The translations under genes were made by a program, and so were the position numbers. Shown piece after piece: positions 1-8,609 of a DNA stretch of 64,000 nucleotides. The DNA is taken from NCBI RefSeq assembly GCF_004769575.1, contig NZ_RQGA01000013.1:186001-250000 (forward strand). Direction: 5' to 3'. The notes below the pieces were generated by a model that was given only the letters and a program-made list of their open reading frames with translations, was not told the DNA's origin and made no database searches. Position 1 is the stretch's first letter. Every line of letters begins with the position of its first letter. The DNA comes from Leptospira perdikensis. GTDB lineage: Bacteria > Spirochaetota > Leptospiria > Leptospirales > Leptospiraceae.

Positions 1-1
1 A

Positions 2-1489
2 CTCTTGGAACGTAAGTCGTCATATCTAACACATCCAGTGTTTAATAGTTTCCATACAGAAACAGAGATGCTTCGTTATATTCGTAGATTGGAATCCAAA
101 GATTTGTCACTGACAACTTCTATGATTGCACTTGGGTCTTGCACTATGAAACTCAATGCATCCACAGAAATGTATCCTGTGACTTGGCCAGAGCTTTCCA
201 ATATCCATCCTTTTGTTCCTGAAAACCAAACCGAAGGATATAGAACACTTTTTAGCCAATTAGAAAAATGGCTTTGCGAAATCACTGGATTTGCAGAAGT
301 ATCACTCCAACCTAATGCTGGTTCGCAAGGAGAATATGCAGGTTTACTTGCGATTCGTAATTACCACCAAAGCCGTAACGATATGCATAGAGACATTTGT
401 CTTATTCCTATTTCGGCACACGGAACCAATCCTGCATCTGCAGTGATGGCTGGATTCAAAGTGGTTCCTGTGAATTGTGATTCCAATGGTAATATTGATG
501 TAGATGACCTAAAGAAAAAAGCAGTCGAATACAAAAGTAGTTTAGGTGCCCTTATGGTAACCTATCCTTCCACTCATGGTGTGTTCGAAGCATCTATCAA
601 AGAAATTTGTCAAACCATTCATGATAATGGTGGGCAAGTGTATATGGATGGAGCCAATATGAATGCACAGGTCGGACTCACAAGACCTGGTGATATTGGC
701 GCCGATGTTTGCCATTTAAACCTTCATAAAACTTTTTGTATTCCTCACGGTGGTGGTGGACCTGGTGTTGGACCAATCGGTGTTGCCGAACACTTAGCAC
801 CTTTCCTTCCGGGTCATAGCCTTGTGGAAAATGGATCGAATAACAGTCAGTGGGCGGTATCTGCTGCTCCTTGGGGATCCGCATCCATCATTGTGATTTC
901 TTGGGCATACATTGCCATGCTCGGCTTTGAAGGATTACAATTTGCAACAAAGATCGCGATCCTTAACGCAAACTATATCGCCAAAAAATTAGAATCTTCT
1001 TTCCCCGTCTTATATCGCGGAAACAAGGGACTTGTGGCTCACGAATGTATTTTAGATATGCGTGGTTTCAAAAAAGGAAGTGGTGTCGAAGTAGAAGATA
1101 TTGCCAAAAGGCTTATCGACTACGGATTCCATTCACCTACCATGTCCTTCCCTGTTCCAGGAACTCTAATGGTTGAACCAACAGAATCTGAATCAAAAGA
1201 AGAACTAGACAGATTCATTGATTCGATGTTAGCCATTGCCGGAGAAATCAAAGATATTGAATCGGGAGTTCTTTCCAAAGAAGACAATCCTCTTAAAAAT
1301 TCCCCACACACGGCAGACATGGTCATCAGCGACTCTTGGAACCATTCTTATCCAAGAGAACGAGCGGCTTACCCTCTTCCTTGGTTACGCACACGAAAGT
1401 TTTGGCCAAGTGTGGGTCGTGTGGACAATGTGTACGGAGATCGCAACCTAGTTTGTTCTTGTATTCCCATGGAAGACTACGCCGTTTAG
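2..1489 (+). CDS. gcvP: Glycine dehydrogenase (decarboxylating), P-protein, C-terminal part
   Basis: The P-protein of the glycine cleavage system decarboxylates glycine using PLP and passes the aminomethyl group to the lipoyl H-protein. About 494 residues are present, roughly the C-terminal half of a protein that is usually about 950 residues. The reading frame is open to the window edge, so the true start lies upstream; the TTG at position 5 is not a credible start. The PLP-binding lysine sits in [16 protein letters not shown] (about residue 242 counted from that TTG), followed by the family's glycine-rich loop. The C-terminal region with [20 protein letters not shown] is also typical. gcvT and gcvH would be expected upstream, outside the window. 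Confidence 0.97.
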   Translation, partial: LLERKSSYLTHPVFNSFHTETEMLRYIRRLESKDLSLTTSMIALGSCTMKLNASTEMYPVTWPELSNIHPFVPENQTEGYRTLFSQLEKWLCEITGFAEVSLQPNAGSQGEYAGLLAIRNYHQSRNDMHRDICLIPISAHGTNPASAVMAGFKVVPVNCDSNGNIDVDDLKKKAVEYKSSLGALMVTYPSTHGVFEASIKEICQTIHDNGGQVYMDGANMNAQVGLTRPGDIGADVCHLNLHKTFCIPHGGGGPGVGPIGVAEHLAPFLPGHSLVENGSNNSQWAVSAAPWGSASIIVISWAYIAMLGFEGLQFATKIAILNANYIAKKLESSFPVLYRGNKGLVAHECILDMRGFKKGSGVEVEDIAKRLIDYGFHSPTMSFPVPGTLMVEPTESESKEELDRFIDSMLAIAGEIKDIESGVLSKEDNPLKNSPHTADMVISDSWNHSYPRERAAYPLPWLRTRKFWPSVGRVDNVYGDRNLVCSCIPMEDYAV

Positions 1490-1513
1490 GAAACTTAAGG
1501 AAAAGAAAAACCA

Positions 1514-1849
1514 ATGTTTTACGAAAAACATGTTTTTGTCTGTGAAAACCAAAGGGCACCCGGCGAACGGGTGTCTTGCGGGAATCAAGGTTCCATTGAA
1601 CTCCTAAAACTCCTGAAACAAAAGGCAGCCAAAGCTGGAATCGAATACAAATTTCGAGTCCAAAAATCTGGTTGTTTGGATCGTTGTGAACTTGGTCCCA
1701 TCCAAGTATCTTACCCCGAAGGGATATGGTTTGCTATGAAAACCGAAGCCGATGTGGAAACTATTTTAGAATTTTATCTCAAAACCAACCAACCGGAAAA
1801 ATACAAACACCTAATCGTCGCAGATGATGCGGTGGCAGAATCCACTTAA
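1514..1849 (+). CDS. Thioredoxin-like (2Fe-2S) ferredoxin domain protein
   Basis: A small 111-residue protein with four cysteines spaced as in thioredoxin-like 2Fe-2S ferredoxins: C10, C22, C54 and C58, the last two in GCLDRCELGP. The family carries a 2Fe-2S cluster and acts as a soluble electron carrier; its partner here is unknown. It begins 24 bp after gcvP on the same strand and is probably co-transcribed. The start is an ATG with an AAGGAAAAG-type ribosome site a few bases upstream. There is no signal peptide, so it should be cytoplasmic. The family call is secure, the physiological role is not. Confidence 0.85.
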   Translation: MFYEKHVFVCENQRAPGERVSCGNQGSIELLKLLKQKAAKAGIEYKFRVQKSGCLDRCELGPIQVSYPEGIWFAMKTEADVETILEFYLKTNQPEKYKHLIVADDAVAEST

Positions 1850-1885
1850 AGAAACTAAAACCGTTTCAAATCAACGGAATACCCA

Positions 1886-2416
1886 TCATTCCACAAAATT
1901 CCTTTTATTTAGGAAATTTAGAAAAGCGCCATTTAATACGGTCCAATAAAACAATCCAGTACCGATGAATATTTCCTTTGAAGTTCTTTGAATGATTTCA
2001 AAGGGAAGGAATGCAAATGAACTAAGAATTGCAATGAAAAGAATTTGTTTTATTTTCATTTGTTGCTTTAGAACAAATTTATTATTCATTAAATAAAACA
2101 AAGAGCCAATAAAACCTGCAACTAATGTAATATAGTCAATTCTGTTCTCATACAGAAAGATATGAACTACAAAATAATAAATCGTCATAGATAAAATTAG
2201 ATGAAAGCATTTCCGAAGGAAGCCAACATTGTTTGTGTTAAAATAGGAAGTTGAAATAGGAAAAGTAAACCCAGGAAGAAAAAACATTGTATCGATAAAC
2301 AAGTATTTGATGGTTTTTGTTAAATTCATTCCGGCCGCAAATGTAAAATAAAACAACCCAAATACAATTGAGTAAAACAGTGGTTTATGATTCGAAAGAA
2401 TTTTTCTTATGCTCAT
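1886..2416 (-). CDS. Hypothetical multi-pass membrane protein
   Basis: 176 residues with about five hydrophobic segments (around residues 13-33, 40-58, 68-88, 94-112 and 123-165) and no motif that I recognise. Base composition is clearly more AT-rich than the flanking gcvP and cytochrome genes, and the protein is rich in Phe, Ile, Asn and Lys, which suggests a recently acquired or weakly constrained gene. It faces the neighbouring ferredoxin gene convergently and has a long, nearly geneless upstream region. No function is proposed. Confidence 0.6.
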   Translation of the reverse strand: MSIRKILSNHKPLFYSIVFGLFYFTFAAGMNLTKTIKYLFIDTMFFLPGFTFPISTSYFNTNNVGFLRKCFHLILSMTIYYFVVHIFLYENRIDYITLVAGFIGSLFYLMNNKFVLKQQMKIKQILFIAILSSFAFLPFEIIQRTSKEIFIGTGLFYWTVLNGAFLNFLNKRNFVE

Positions 2417-2905
2417 TTGATTTTAAATATTTAAAGTTAATATTTGTTAGTATTTCTGTAAATCAGTAAAATTTGTTTCTTTCTATTTTTACAGGGAAAT
2501 ACGTTCTTCCAATTTCGTAAGACACTTTTCAAATGTCTTCCACCAACCATAACTTTCCTACAGCGGTTTGTGTATATTTTTTGTTTTAGAAGTATTTTTC
2601 ATTAATATTTAGGAAGGATTGTCAGTTAGGAACTCAATAAGATCACCTAACTCTTATTAATAATAATTGGAATCTCGCTCTTTTGCTAAACTATGAACTT
2701 CTCTCGAAATTTTTTTATCAAAAAGAAGATTGGCTCGCCGAAATTATAACTTTGTGATAAAAGGAATGCATTGGGAGGCGGGTCTAGTTCCCCACCCTCA
2801 ATCGGGCGGGGATACAAATATCCATCCTGTACCACAACATACCCACCAAACCACTCCTAATTCCCCTTGACCAAAAACAACTTTACCTATCTTGTTGCTC
2901 CACTT
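2417..2905. other. Long AT-rich intergenic region
   Basis: Almost 490 bases between a minus-strand membrane protein gene and a plus-strand cytochrome gene. I see no convincing gene or RNA gene in it. It is very AT-rich up to about 2760, then switches abruptly to a GC-rich stretch at 2773-2812 that can fold (listed separately). Promoters for both divergent genes should lie here, but no strong -35/-10 pair is obvious. Confidence 0.6.
2773..2812 (+). repeat. GC-rich inverted repeat with two alternative hairpins
   Basis: Three G/C tracts follow each other: GGGAGGCGGG (2773-2782), CCCCACCC (2790-2797) and GGGCGGGG (2804-2811). The middle tract can pair with the left or the right one, so two mutually exclusive hairpins are possible. 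The right-hand one has an 8-bp stem with a single A-C mismatch and a 6-base loop. There is no T-run behind it. It lies about 95 bp before the cytochrome gene and contrasts sharply with its AT-rich surroundings. It could be a dispersed repeat or a leader structure. Confidence 0.55.
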
Positions 2906-3781
2906 ATGAAAAAAATATCCCGTATCCTCACCTTCACCTTTCTTTCCTTAGTCGGCATCCTCGTAGTATTATTCACGACTATTTACACATTAAGTTCAAT
3001 GCGTATGAACAAAACGTACGAAATCAAATCGGTTTCCATTCCTAAATTTTACAAACCTATCGATATTGCCGAAGGAAAACGTCTATACCAATCCAGAGGT
3101 TGTGGGGATTGCCACGACGTAGATGGAAGTGGAAGGACTTTTATTGACGATCCGGCGATTGGAACATTTTCAGGAGCCAACCTAACATCGGGTAAAGGAG
3201 GAGTTTTATCTGACCGATCCGATGAAGAGTTAGCCATTGCTATCCGTCATGGAGTTGGCAAAAAGGGAAAAGCCTTGTTATTTATGCCATCCACCGACTT
3301 CCAAGGAATGACCAATGAAGATGTTGGAAAATTAATCGCCTTCCTCCGTTCTTCACCTGCCGTAGACAAACCACAGGGAAATCTCAAAGCAGGCCCACTT
3401 GGTCGATTCCTATTTTTGATTGGCGAAATTCCTGTTTTTGTATCCGCAGAAGTCATCGATCATGAAGCCAATCACCTAACTAACATCACACCATCTCTTT
3501 CACTAGAGTATGGTAAATACGTTGCATCTACTTGCACTGGCTGTCATGGATTTAGTTTGAAAGGCGGACCCATCCAAGGAGCACCTCCGGAATGGCCACC
3601 AGCTCAAGATATTAGTAAAAATGGTTTAGCAAACTATTCAGAGTTAACTTTTATTCAAACCATCAGAACTGGAAAACGTCCGGATGGTTCAGAAATGAAA
3701 TTCCCTATGCCTTGGCAAAGTTTAGGGCAACTGACAGATACAGAACTCAAAGCTCTTTGGATTTACCTACAAACAATTTAG
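2906..3781 (+). CDS. Membrane-anchored di-haem cytochrome c
   Basis: An electron-carrier protein with two c-type haem sites: CGDCH in the first half and CTGCH in the second half. An N-terminal hydrophobic segment after MKKISRIL would anchor it in the inner membrane with the haem domains in the periplasm. Methionines in MPSTDF and FPMPW are candidate distal ligands. I chose the ATG at 2906 (291 residues) because the signal/anchor begins there; an in-frame TTG at 2867 would add 13 residues. Neither start has a good ribosome site. No oxidase or reductase genes are adjacent, so its redox partner is unknown. Confidence 0.88.
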   Translation: MKKISRILTFTFLSLVGILVVLFTTIYTLSSMRMNKTYEIKSVSIPKFYKPIDIAEGKRLYQSRGCGDCHDVDGSGRTFIDDPAIGTFSGANLTSGKGGVLSDRSDEELAIAIRHGVGKKGKALLFMPSTDFQGMTNEDVGKLIAFLRSSPAVDKPQGNLKAGPLGRFLFLIGEIPVFVSAEVIDHEANHLTNITPSLSLEYGKYVASTCTGCHGFSLKGGPIQGAPPEWPPAQDISKNGLANYSELTFIQTIRTGKRPDGSEMKFPMPWQSLGQLTDTELKALWIYLQTI

Positions 3782-3812
3782 TCAATCAAAGAGTCTGTAA
3801 GTAAGTCACGAT

Positions 3813-6257
3813 TTACTTTTCTTTTGTAAAACTCAGTTCCGTTCCATCACTAAAGTCTTTGATGGACTGGAACTGGGCCACTGAACTTCCTTCCAAAGAT
3901 TTAGATAACTCAAATAAAAATCCGTTCGCTTTCAAAGTATGGCTGCCAGGAGACCAAGTTCCATTAAATTGGCGGATTTCTTTTTCATTTAACTTTAATT
4001 TTGCGATAAACTCTTGGCCATTTCCATTGATTTCAATCGCAACTGCCTGTGGTCCTGATTTTGGATTCCAATACATCGATGTCCAAGATCCCACAAAAGT
4101 AGCTGGTACTTCTTCTAAAGACATCGCACGTTTTTTTACCTGAACCTTGGGTTCATTCCAAAATACCGATACAAAATTAGAATCTTTCGACTCTGACCCA
4201 AATTCTGATTTGGAGCGAACAGAGTATAAAAACAAATCTCCAGAATTTCCTGGGAAGGTTTCACTGAATGTATTTTTTTTAGAATCTACGCCTGAAACAA
4301 ATTCCAGTTTACCTGACTTTCCACTTCCTTTCACCTGTTTACGATAGATATAGTATTCAAAACTATCTTTGACAGAATCCCACTTCAGAGTAACAACTTT
4401 GTCTTTGCCAATAGGATTTGTAGTCACTTGTTTTGGAGGAAAAAGTGTCACCCCACCGGCTCTTTTCGTAAGGCCAGGATCTGTTTTCCCGAATGCCACT
4501 TCACTAGGTTCCGCATAACCAAGATCATTTGCAGCAATCACAGTATATAAATATTGATTTCCATTTTGAATGGCTGGATCGGAATCCGTATAACCTGTTT
4601 CTGAAATTTCAAATTGACCAGAAGGTTCTGCTCTTTCATCAAACCTATACAAATAATATGTTTTTGCACCAGGAGCAGCATCCCAATTTAAAATAATTTT
4701 ATTTGCATAATCTCCACTAGTTGCAGTTAAGTGACTCACTTGATTGGGTAATAACGTTTGATCTGCCACATCGATGGCCACTGATTCACTCCAATCTCCT
4801 GTTGGTTTTGATTGTACAAGTGCATTGACTCTATAAAAATTAGATTCCCCAAGTTTAGGTGAAGGATCAATAAAACTTGGAGTTTTAGTTGTTCCAATAC
4901 TTTTCCATTTGAGAGACGAATCAGAACGGGCAACAGTATAACTTGTTGCTCCATCTAATGCAGACCAACTTAACTCTACATTTGGAGTGGTTCCATTTAT
5001 ATAAACCGTTCCTGCGAGGCCTACCACTTGGCCAATATTCCCTGATTGTGGTTCGGCTGCGGTAAATCCTTCCACGTCCAAAGAAGCAACTGAAACTTCC
5101 TCTGAACCTATAGAAAGAATACGATACACATAGGTAGAATTAGGTGATACATTTAAATCAGTAAAACTCGGTTTATCAGCATATCCTAAATCATAAAATT
5201 CAGATTCTTCTTTTCTTTGAACTAAATAAGCAACTGCCAAGTCTTGTTGATTCCATGTTAGTACAATTTTTGTATCAAATTCTCCTTTAGAAACTTTGAT
5301 TTCTGTTGGTGGAAGGATTTTCTTTTTTACAGGTGCCACCACCGTTGGAGTATTTTGCGGTGCTGGTTCATCTATGATGGCATAGGTTTCCTGTCCTACC
5401 TTGGCAAGCATAGAATATGAAACCCAACCAAATCCTTTATCACCCCAGTTTGTTCCCCAAGAATTTTGTAATTTAAAAGCACCTTTTTTTCCTGATTTGG
5501 ATTTTTTATTATCATCATAACCGACAATTGTCATGGCATGACCACCATAACTTTGACCACTATTCTCATCATAAATAGTAGATCCCTTTACCTTATAAAA
5601 GGCATCATCAATGATCATCCCCACCATTACGACATTATTACCAGCTAACACTCGCTTGATTTCATCCGGGTTTTTATAATTTAACCTAGAAAAGGATTTA
5701 ATTTTGTATTTGAGAGCCTCTTTTTTAGAACTTTGTGAAGGTTGGGAAAGGTAATCTTTATCCGAGTATGGCATAGTACTCCAAGGTGCCACACCGTTTG
5801 ACTTTAAAAACTCCATCGTTTTATAATAATATAAACCTTTGTCTTCTCCCCCATTCTGTTGGTTATAAATAAAGGCTGGAGAAAAAACATAATTTCCTTT
5901 TCCACCAGCAAAAGGTGGATCGTATTCTGTTACCTGTCCTTTGTTTTTTAATAGGTAGGATTTAATCGCATAACCAGAGGCCCATGCCACACAACTATTT
6001 TGTCGTCCTTGATTTCCCACTGGAGGCATAGAAGCCGATAGATCGATAGAACTAGGTAACTCCTCAAAAGAATTAAAATCTCTTTTGAGAGGAATACTAT
6101 CTTGGATTTCTTTGGAACTAGGAATGTAACCACAAGAAAACGTTCCTGGTTTACATCCAGGTGAACGAACACTACTCGGATCAAATTCTTCAGCGAAAAT
6201 TGCACTCGCAAATACAAGCGAGAATCCTAAGATCATTTTGTTTAGTCTTAAATTCAT
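3813..6257 (-). CDS. Secreted papain-family (C1) cysteine protease with fibronectin type III-like repeats
   Basis: 814 residues beginning with a signal peptide (about residues 1-22, cleavage near AIFA/EE). The C1 peptidase domain (about 60-295) has the full active site: oxyanion Gln83 and Cys89 in GNQGRQNSCVAWAS, His240 in GGHAMTIVGYDD and Asn265 in LQNSWGTNWGDKGFGW. About four FN3-like repeats follow (roughly 310-400, 410-500, 510-600 and 610-710), then a beta-rich C-terminal domain of about 90 residues. The start at 6257 overlaps the stop of the upstream gene by ATGA and has an AAAGGA ribosome site; a longer ORF to 6305 is not needed. It is predicted to be periplasmic, surface-located or secreted; substrates are unknown. 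Confidence 0.9.
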   Translation of the reverse strand: MNLRLNKMILGFSLVFASAIFAEEFDPSSVRSPGCKPGTFSCGYIPSSKEIQDSIPLKRDFNSFEELPSSIDLSASMPPVGNQGRQNSCVAWASGYAIKSYLLKNKGQVTEYDPPFAGGKGNYVFSPAFIYNQQNGGEDKGLYYYKTMEFLKSNGVAPWSTMPYSDKDYLSQPSQSSKKEALKYKIKSFSRLNYKNPDEIKRVLAGNNVVMVGMIIDDAFYKVKGSTIYDENSGQSYGGHAMTIVGYDDNKKSKSGKKGAFKLQNSWGTNWGDKGFGWVSYSMLAKVGQETYAIIDEPAPQNTPTVVAPVKKKILPPTEIKVSKGEFDTKIVLTWNQQDLAVAYLVQRKEESEFYDLGYADKPSFTDLNVSPNSTYVYRILSIGSEEVSVASLDVEGFTAAEPQSGNIGQVVGLAGTVYINGTTPNVELSWSALDGATSYTVARSDSSLKWKSIGTTKTPSFIDPSPKLGESNFYRVNALVQSKPTGDWSESVAIDVADQTLLPNQVSHLTATSGDYANKIILNWDAAPGAKTYYLYRFDERAEPSGQFEISETGYTDSDPAIQNGNQYLYTVIAANDLGYAEPSEVAFGKTDPGLTKRAGGVTLFPPKQVTTNPIGKDKVVTLKWDSVKDSFEYYIYRKQVKGSGKSGKLEFVSGVDSKKNTFSETFPGNSGDLFLYSVRSKSEFGSESKDSNFVSVFWNEPKVQVKKRAMSLEEVPATFVGSWTSMYWNPKSGPQAVAIEINGNGQEFIAKLKLNEKEIRQFNGTWSPGSHTLKANGFLFELSKSLEGSSVAQFQSIKDFSDGTELSFTKEK

Positions 6258-6775
6258 GGTTCCATCCTTTCTATGATTTCTATGATAGTATTTTTTTGTT
6301 TCCAATTGGATTCCTTACGTTCTTCTAAACGGTAATAAAATCTTGATTTGGTAGAACCCAACTGAAAAGAAACAAAGTTATAACTAACTCCAGTGATTGT
6401 TTCTGTTGGTGGAGATTCGAAAGTTAAAGAAGCGATTCCTGTTTTTGAAAGTTTTTGCATCCAAGATTGATAAAGTTTGGAAGATATTTCTTTGGTTTCA
6501 TTGAGTATTTGTTTGTTCGCACGAGATACTTTACGTGTGAGCAAAATTTTATTTTGACCCGCAACAAGTCTATATTGTTTTCCATATCGAAACTCAGGAG
6601 CCACTGCTCCAGAACTTTCTTCCCAAACAAGATCCATTGGCTTCCAATTTCCTTTTTGATTCTTTAAGTTCCATCCTTGTGTTCCGACTTTTTTGGATTT
6701 AGGATTTGCCACGGCCATCAATCCCGGAAATAAAACCAAACAGACAAAAAAAGAAAGTTTTGAAAATGAAATCAA
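6254..6775 (-). CDS. Hypothetical secreted protein, partner of the C1 protease
   Basis: 173 residues with a clear signal peptide (hydrophobic core around residues 6-22, ending near AVA/NP). The mature part is basic and beta-rich, with no motif that I recognise. Its stop overlaps the start of the cysteine protease by ATGA, so the two are translationally coupled and probably act together. A role as an inhibitor, chaperone or anchoring partner of the protease is a guess from this coupling only. Confidence 0.7.
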   Translation of the reverse strand: MISFSKLSFFVCLVLFPGLMAVANPKSKKVGTQGWNLKNQKGNWKPMDLVWEESSGAVAPEFRYGKQYRLVAGQNKILLTRKVSRANKQILNETKEISSKLYQSWMQKLSKTGIASLTFESPPTETITGVSYNFVSFQLGSTKSRFYYRLEERKESNWKQKNTIIEIIERMEP

Positions 6776-6790
6776 AGTGGATCGATCACA

Positions 6791-6822
6791 TCTTGTTTTC
6801 TTACGAAAACAAGACTTTTTTT
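6791..6822 (+). terminator. Intrinsic terminator on the plus strand, no matching gene
   Basis: A perfect 10-bp stem (TCTTGTTTTC at 6791-6800 with GAAAACAAGA at 6805-6814) and a 4-base loop, followed on the plus strand by C and seven Ts. This is a classic intrinsic terminator in the plus direction. Both flanking genes are on the minus strand, where the structure would lack a U-tract. It may end antisense transcription, or act on the minus strand as a plain hairpin. Confidence 0.6.
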
Positions 6823-6871
6823 GTTGGAAAACGCTGTTCGAAAGATTAACTGATAATTCTTGTTCGAAGTA

Positions 6872-8572
6872 CTAACTATTTGCAATTTCTGCTTTTAGCC
6901 ATTTTTTCTCACCGATCGACTTCTTCATATTTTCAATGAGTGCCACAGTGATATTGGTATTGAGTTTCACCATATCTGGATCCTGGGCAATGACAATCAT
7001 TTCATCGATGAGATAATCAATCAAATTTTCAATGGACTTTCTTCCCGAGGGATCGGTGGCCATCGCTACCGTTGCTTGTGAGATCGCAGAATAAATGGTC
7101 AAACTAATTTGTTTGGTTAGATTGGCCTGCATCTCTTTTGGTAACAACGATATTGGTTTCATATTAGCAGAAACACGTTCAGACACTTCTGTCACCAAAT
7201 TCTGAATTAATGCTTGTAAGTTGGGATTCTGGGCCGATTTGGCAATATTTTTGATCGCTACTTTTTTTAACTCATCTCTGTTTTGGTCAATGGCATTCAC
7301 TAATTGATCAAGAGAGTTCCCTGACTTCACTTCATTTTGAGTTTCTGTAAGGATCTGAATTGTAACAATATCAGAAATTTCTTCTTTGATGATATTCGAA
7401 TAATACCGTAATGTTCTACTAATCAAATCATTTCCCAAAATACGAGTGAATTGATTGGTTTGTAACATCAAATAAATTTTATAAACACGCACCAAACGAA
7501 AAAATCGGAATGGAGCGATTGGAATGAGTCCTAAAACATCATACCAATGGTAAATAGGGTATAAAAACCAAGCAATATAGGATTTATTGCGGATGGCAAT
7601 AAGCCAACTCAGAATAAATTCTGCCAAAAAGAAAAAGAGAAACGGTGCATCTAACAACAAATAGTTGTTTACTGGACTTCCATCAGAAGAAATCGCACGG
7701 TAATAATTCAGAGCAAAATACTCTCTAAAGTTAGAATTAAAAAAATCAATTTTTTGTTCGAGAGATCGGTTTTGATCTCTCCAAAACCAAGCAAAAGCCA
7801 CCACTGTCGAAGGAATTCGGTCTCGGTTCAGTACAGGATCCAATTCTTGTCTTAATTTGATATCCCGAGCTTTGGTTTTGTGAGTTTGGTATTCGTTTTT
7901 GATACTTGTTTGAATTTCAGATAAAAATTTGGTTTGTCCAGACATCGCAAAAGGATTGGTTTCTACAATCTCTAACATACGTTTGTCCATTTTTTGTAAG
8001 ATGGATAAAATTTCTTTCGACTCGTTTGATTCAACACTCAGTCGATTGATAAAGGCATATTTCTCAGACAATTCACTGAGAGTTGTGATTTCATCTGTTT
8101 CTTCTAAAACACTAAAAAAATCATTGAGTTGGACTAAGGTTTCTTCGACTTTTTTTCTACGAAGTTGGAGATCTTCAATTTGAATTGCCTTTTCAAATTC
8201 AGCATATAACGATTCAAATCTTTCATTCGATACTTGCGCTTTTAAAGAGGTTAGAATATTATAAATTTCCTCTCTTGTGATTTTCCTTTGATTTTCTCTA
8301 AAACCATCATCTCGCAGTTGAGTGAGGTATTTTAAATCATCCACCAAATCAGTATATGCTGTTGTTGTTCGATGGGTTTCGATTCCAAGGATTGGTTTAT
8401 CATACAATTCTAAAATTTCGGGAAATTTATGAAAGTAAAACGGACGTAAACTCAAATAACTCAAATCAAAAATGATGAGGGCTAAGTTGCCGAGGACAAC
8501 AAAGACCATAGTTATGTCCCAAAGTAAAGGAATTCCCAGTTTGTGTTTTTTGATCAATTCCCAAGAAATCAT
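6872..8572 (-). CDS. Membrane protein with voltage-sensor-like S1-S4 helices and large soluble domains
   Basis: 566 residues, no family recognised with certainty. Visible layout: a hydrophobic helix at about 15-38; a long charged, helical, probably coiled-coil region at about 60-290; a hydrophobic helix at about 306-328 containing Glu318; a segment with Asp345 in YDVLGLIP; and a helix with Arg356, Arg359, Arg362 and Lys365, one basic residue every third position. Glu in S2, Asp in S3 and R-x2-R-x2-R-x2-K in S4 are hallmarks of voltage-sensor domains of ion channels. No S5-pore-S6 follows; instead there is a soluble helical C-terminus of about 190 residues. It lies 37 bp downstream of the mutase gene. 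Function is unknown; the sensor reading is inference from motifs. Confidence 0.7.
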   Translation of the reverse strand: MISWELIKKHKLGIPLLWDITMVFVVLGNLALIIFDLSYLSLRPFYFHKFPEILELYDKPILGIETHRTTTAYTDLVDDLKYLTQLRDDGFRENQRKITREEIYNILTSLKAQVSNERFESLYAEFEKAIQIEDLQLRRKKVEETLVQLNDFFSVLEETDEITTLSELSEKYAFINRLSVESNESKEILSILQKMDKRMLEIVETNPFAMSGQTKFLSEIQTSIKNEYQTHKTKARDIKLRQELDPVLNRDRIPSTVVAFAWFWRDQNRSLEQKIDFFNSNFREYFALNYYRAISSDGSPVNNYLLLDAPFLFFFLAEFILSWLIAIRNKSYIAWFLYPIYHWYDVLGLIPIAPFRFFRLVRVYKIYLMLQTNQFTRILGNDLISRTLRYYSNIIKEEISDIVTIQILTETQNEVKSGNSLDQLVNAIDQNRDELKKVAIKNIAKSAQNPNLQALIQNLVTEVSERVSANMKPISLLPKEMQANLTKQISLTIYSAISQATVAMATDPSGRKSIENLIDYLIDEMIVIAQDPDMVKLNTNITVALIENMKKSIGEKKWLKAEIANS

Positions 8573-8581
8573 AGAATCACC

Positions 8582-8601
8582 AAGGGCAATACACTGCCCT
8601 T
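8582..8601 (-). promoter_or_regulatory. Hairpin between the mutase gene and the next start codon
   Basis: A 7-bp perfect stem (AAGGGCA/TGCCCTT) with a 6-base loop lies between the stop of the fused mutase and the ATG at 8572. In the transcript it sits directly before the GGUGA that would serve as ribosome site. It has no U-tract. It could be an RNA processing or translation-control element, or a weak terminator separating the two genes. Confidence 0.4.
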
Positions 8602-8609
8602 TCCTTTGT

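Noticed and set aside
6693..6875. A plus-strand ORF of 60 residues in the gap before the voltage-sensor-like gene
   Set aside because: It runs antisense through the start of the secreted partner gene and contains the terminator hairpin, so it is not a credible gene.
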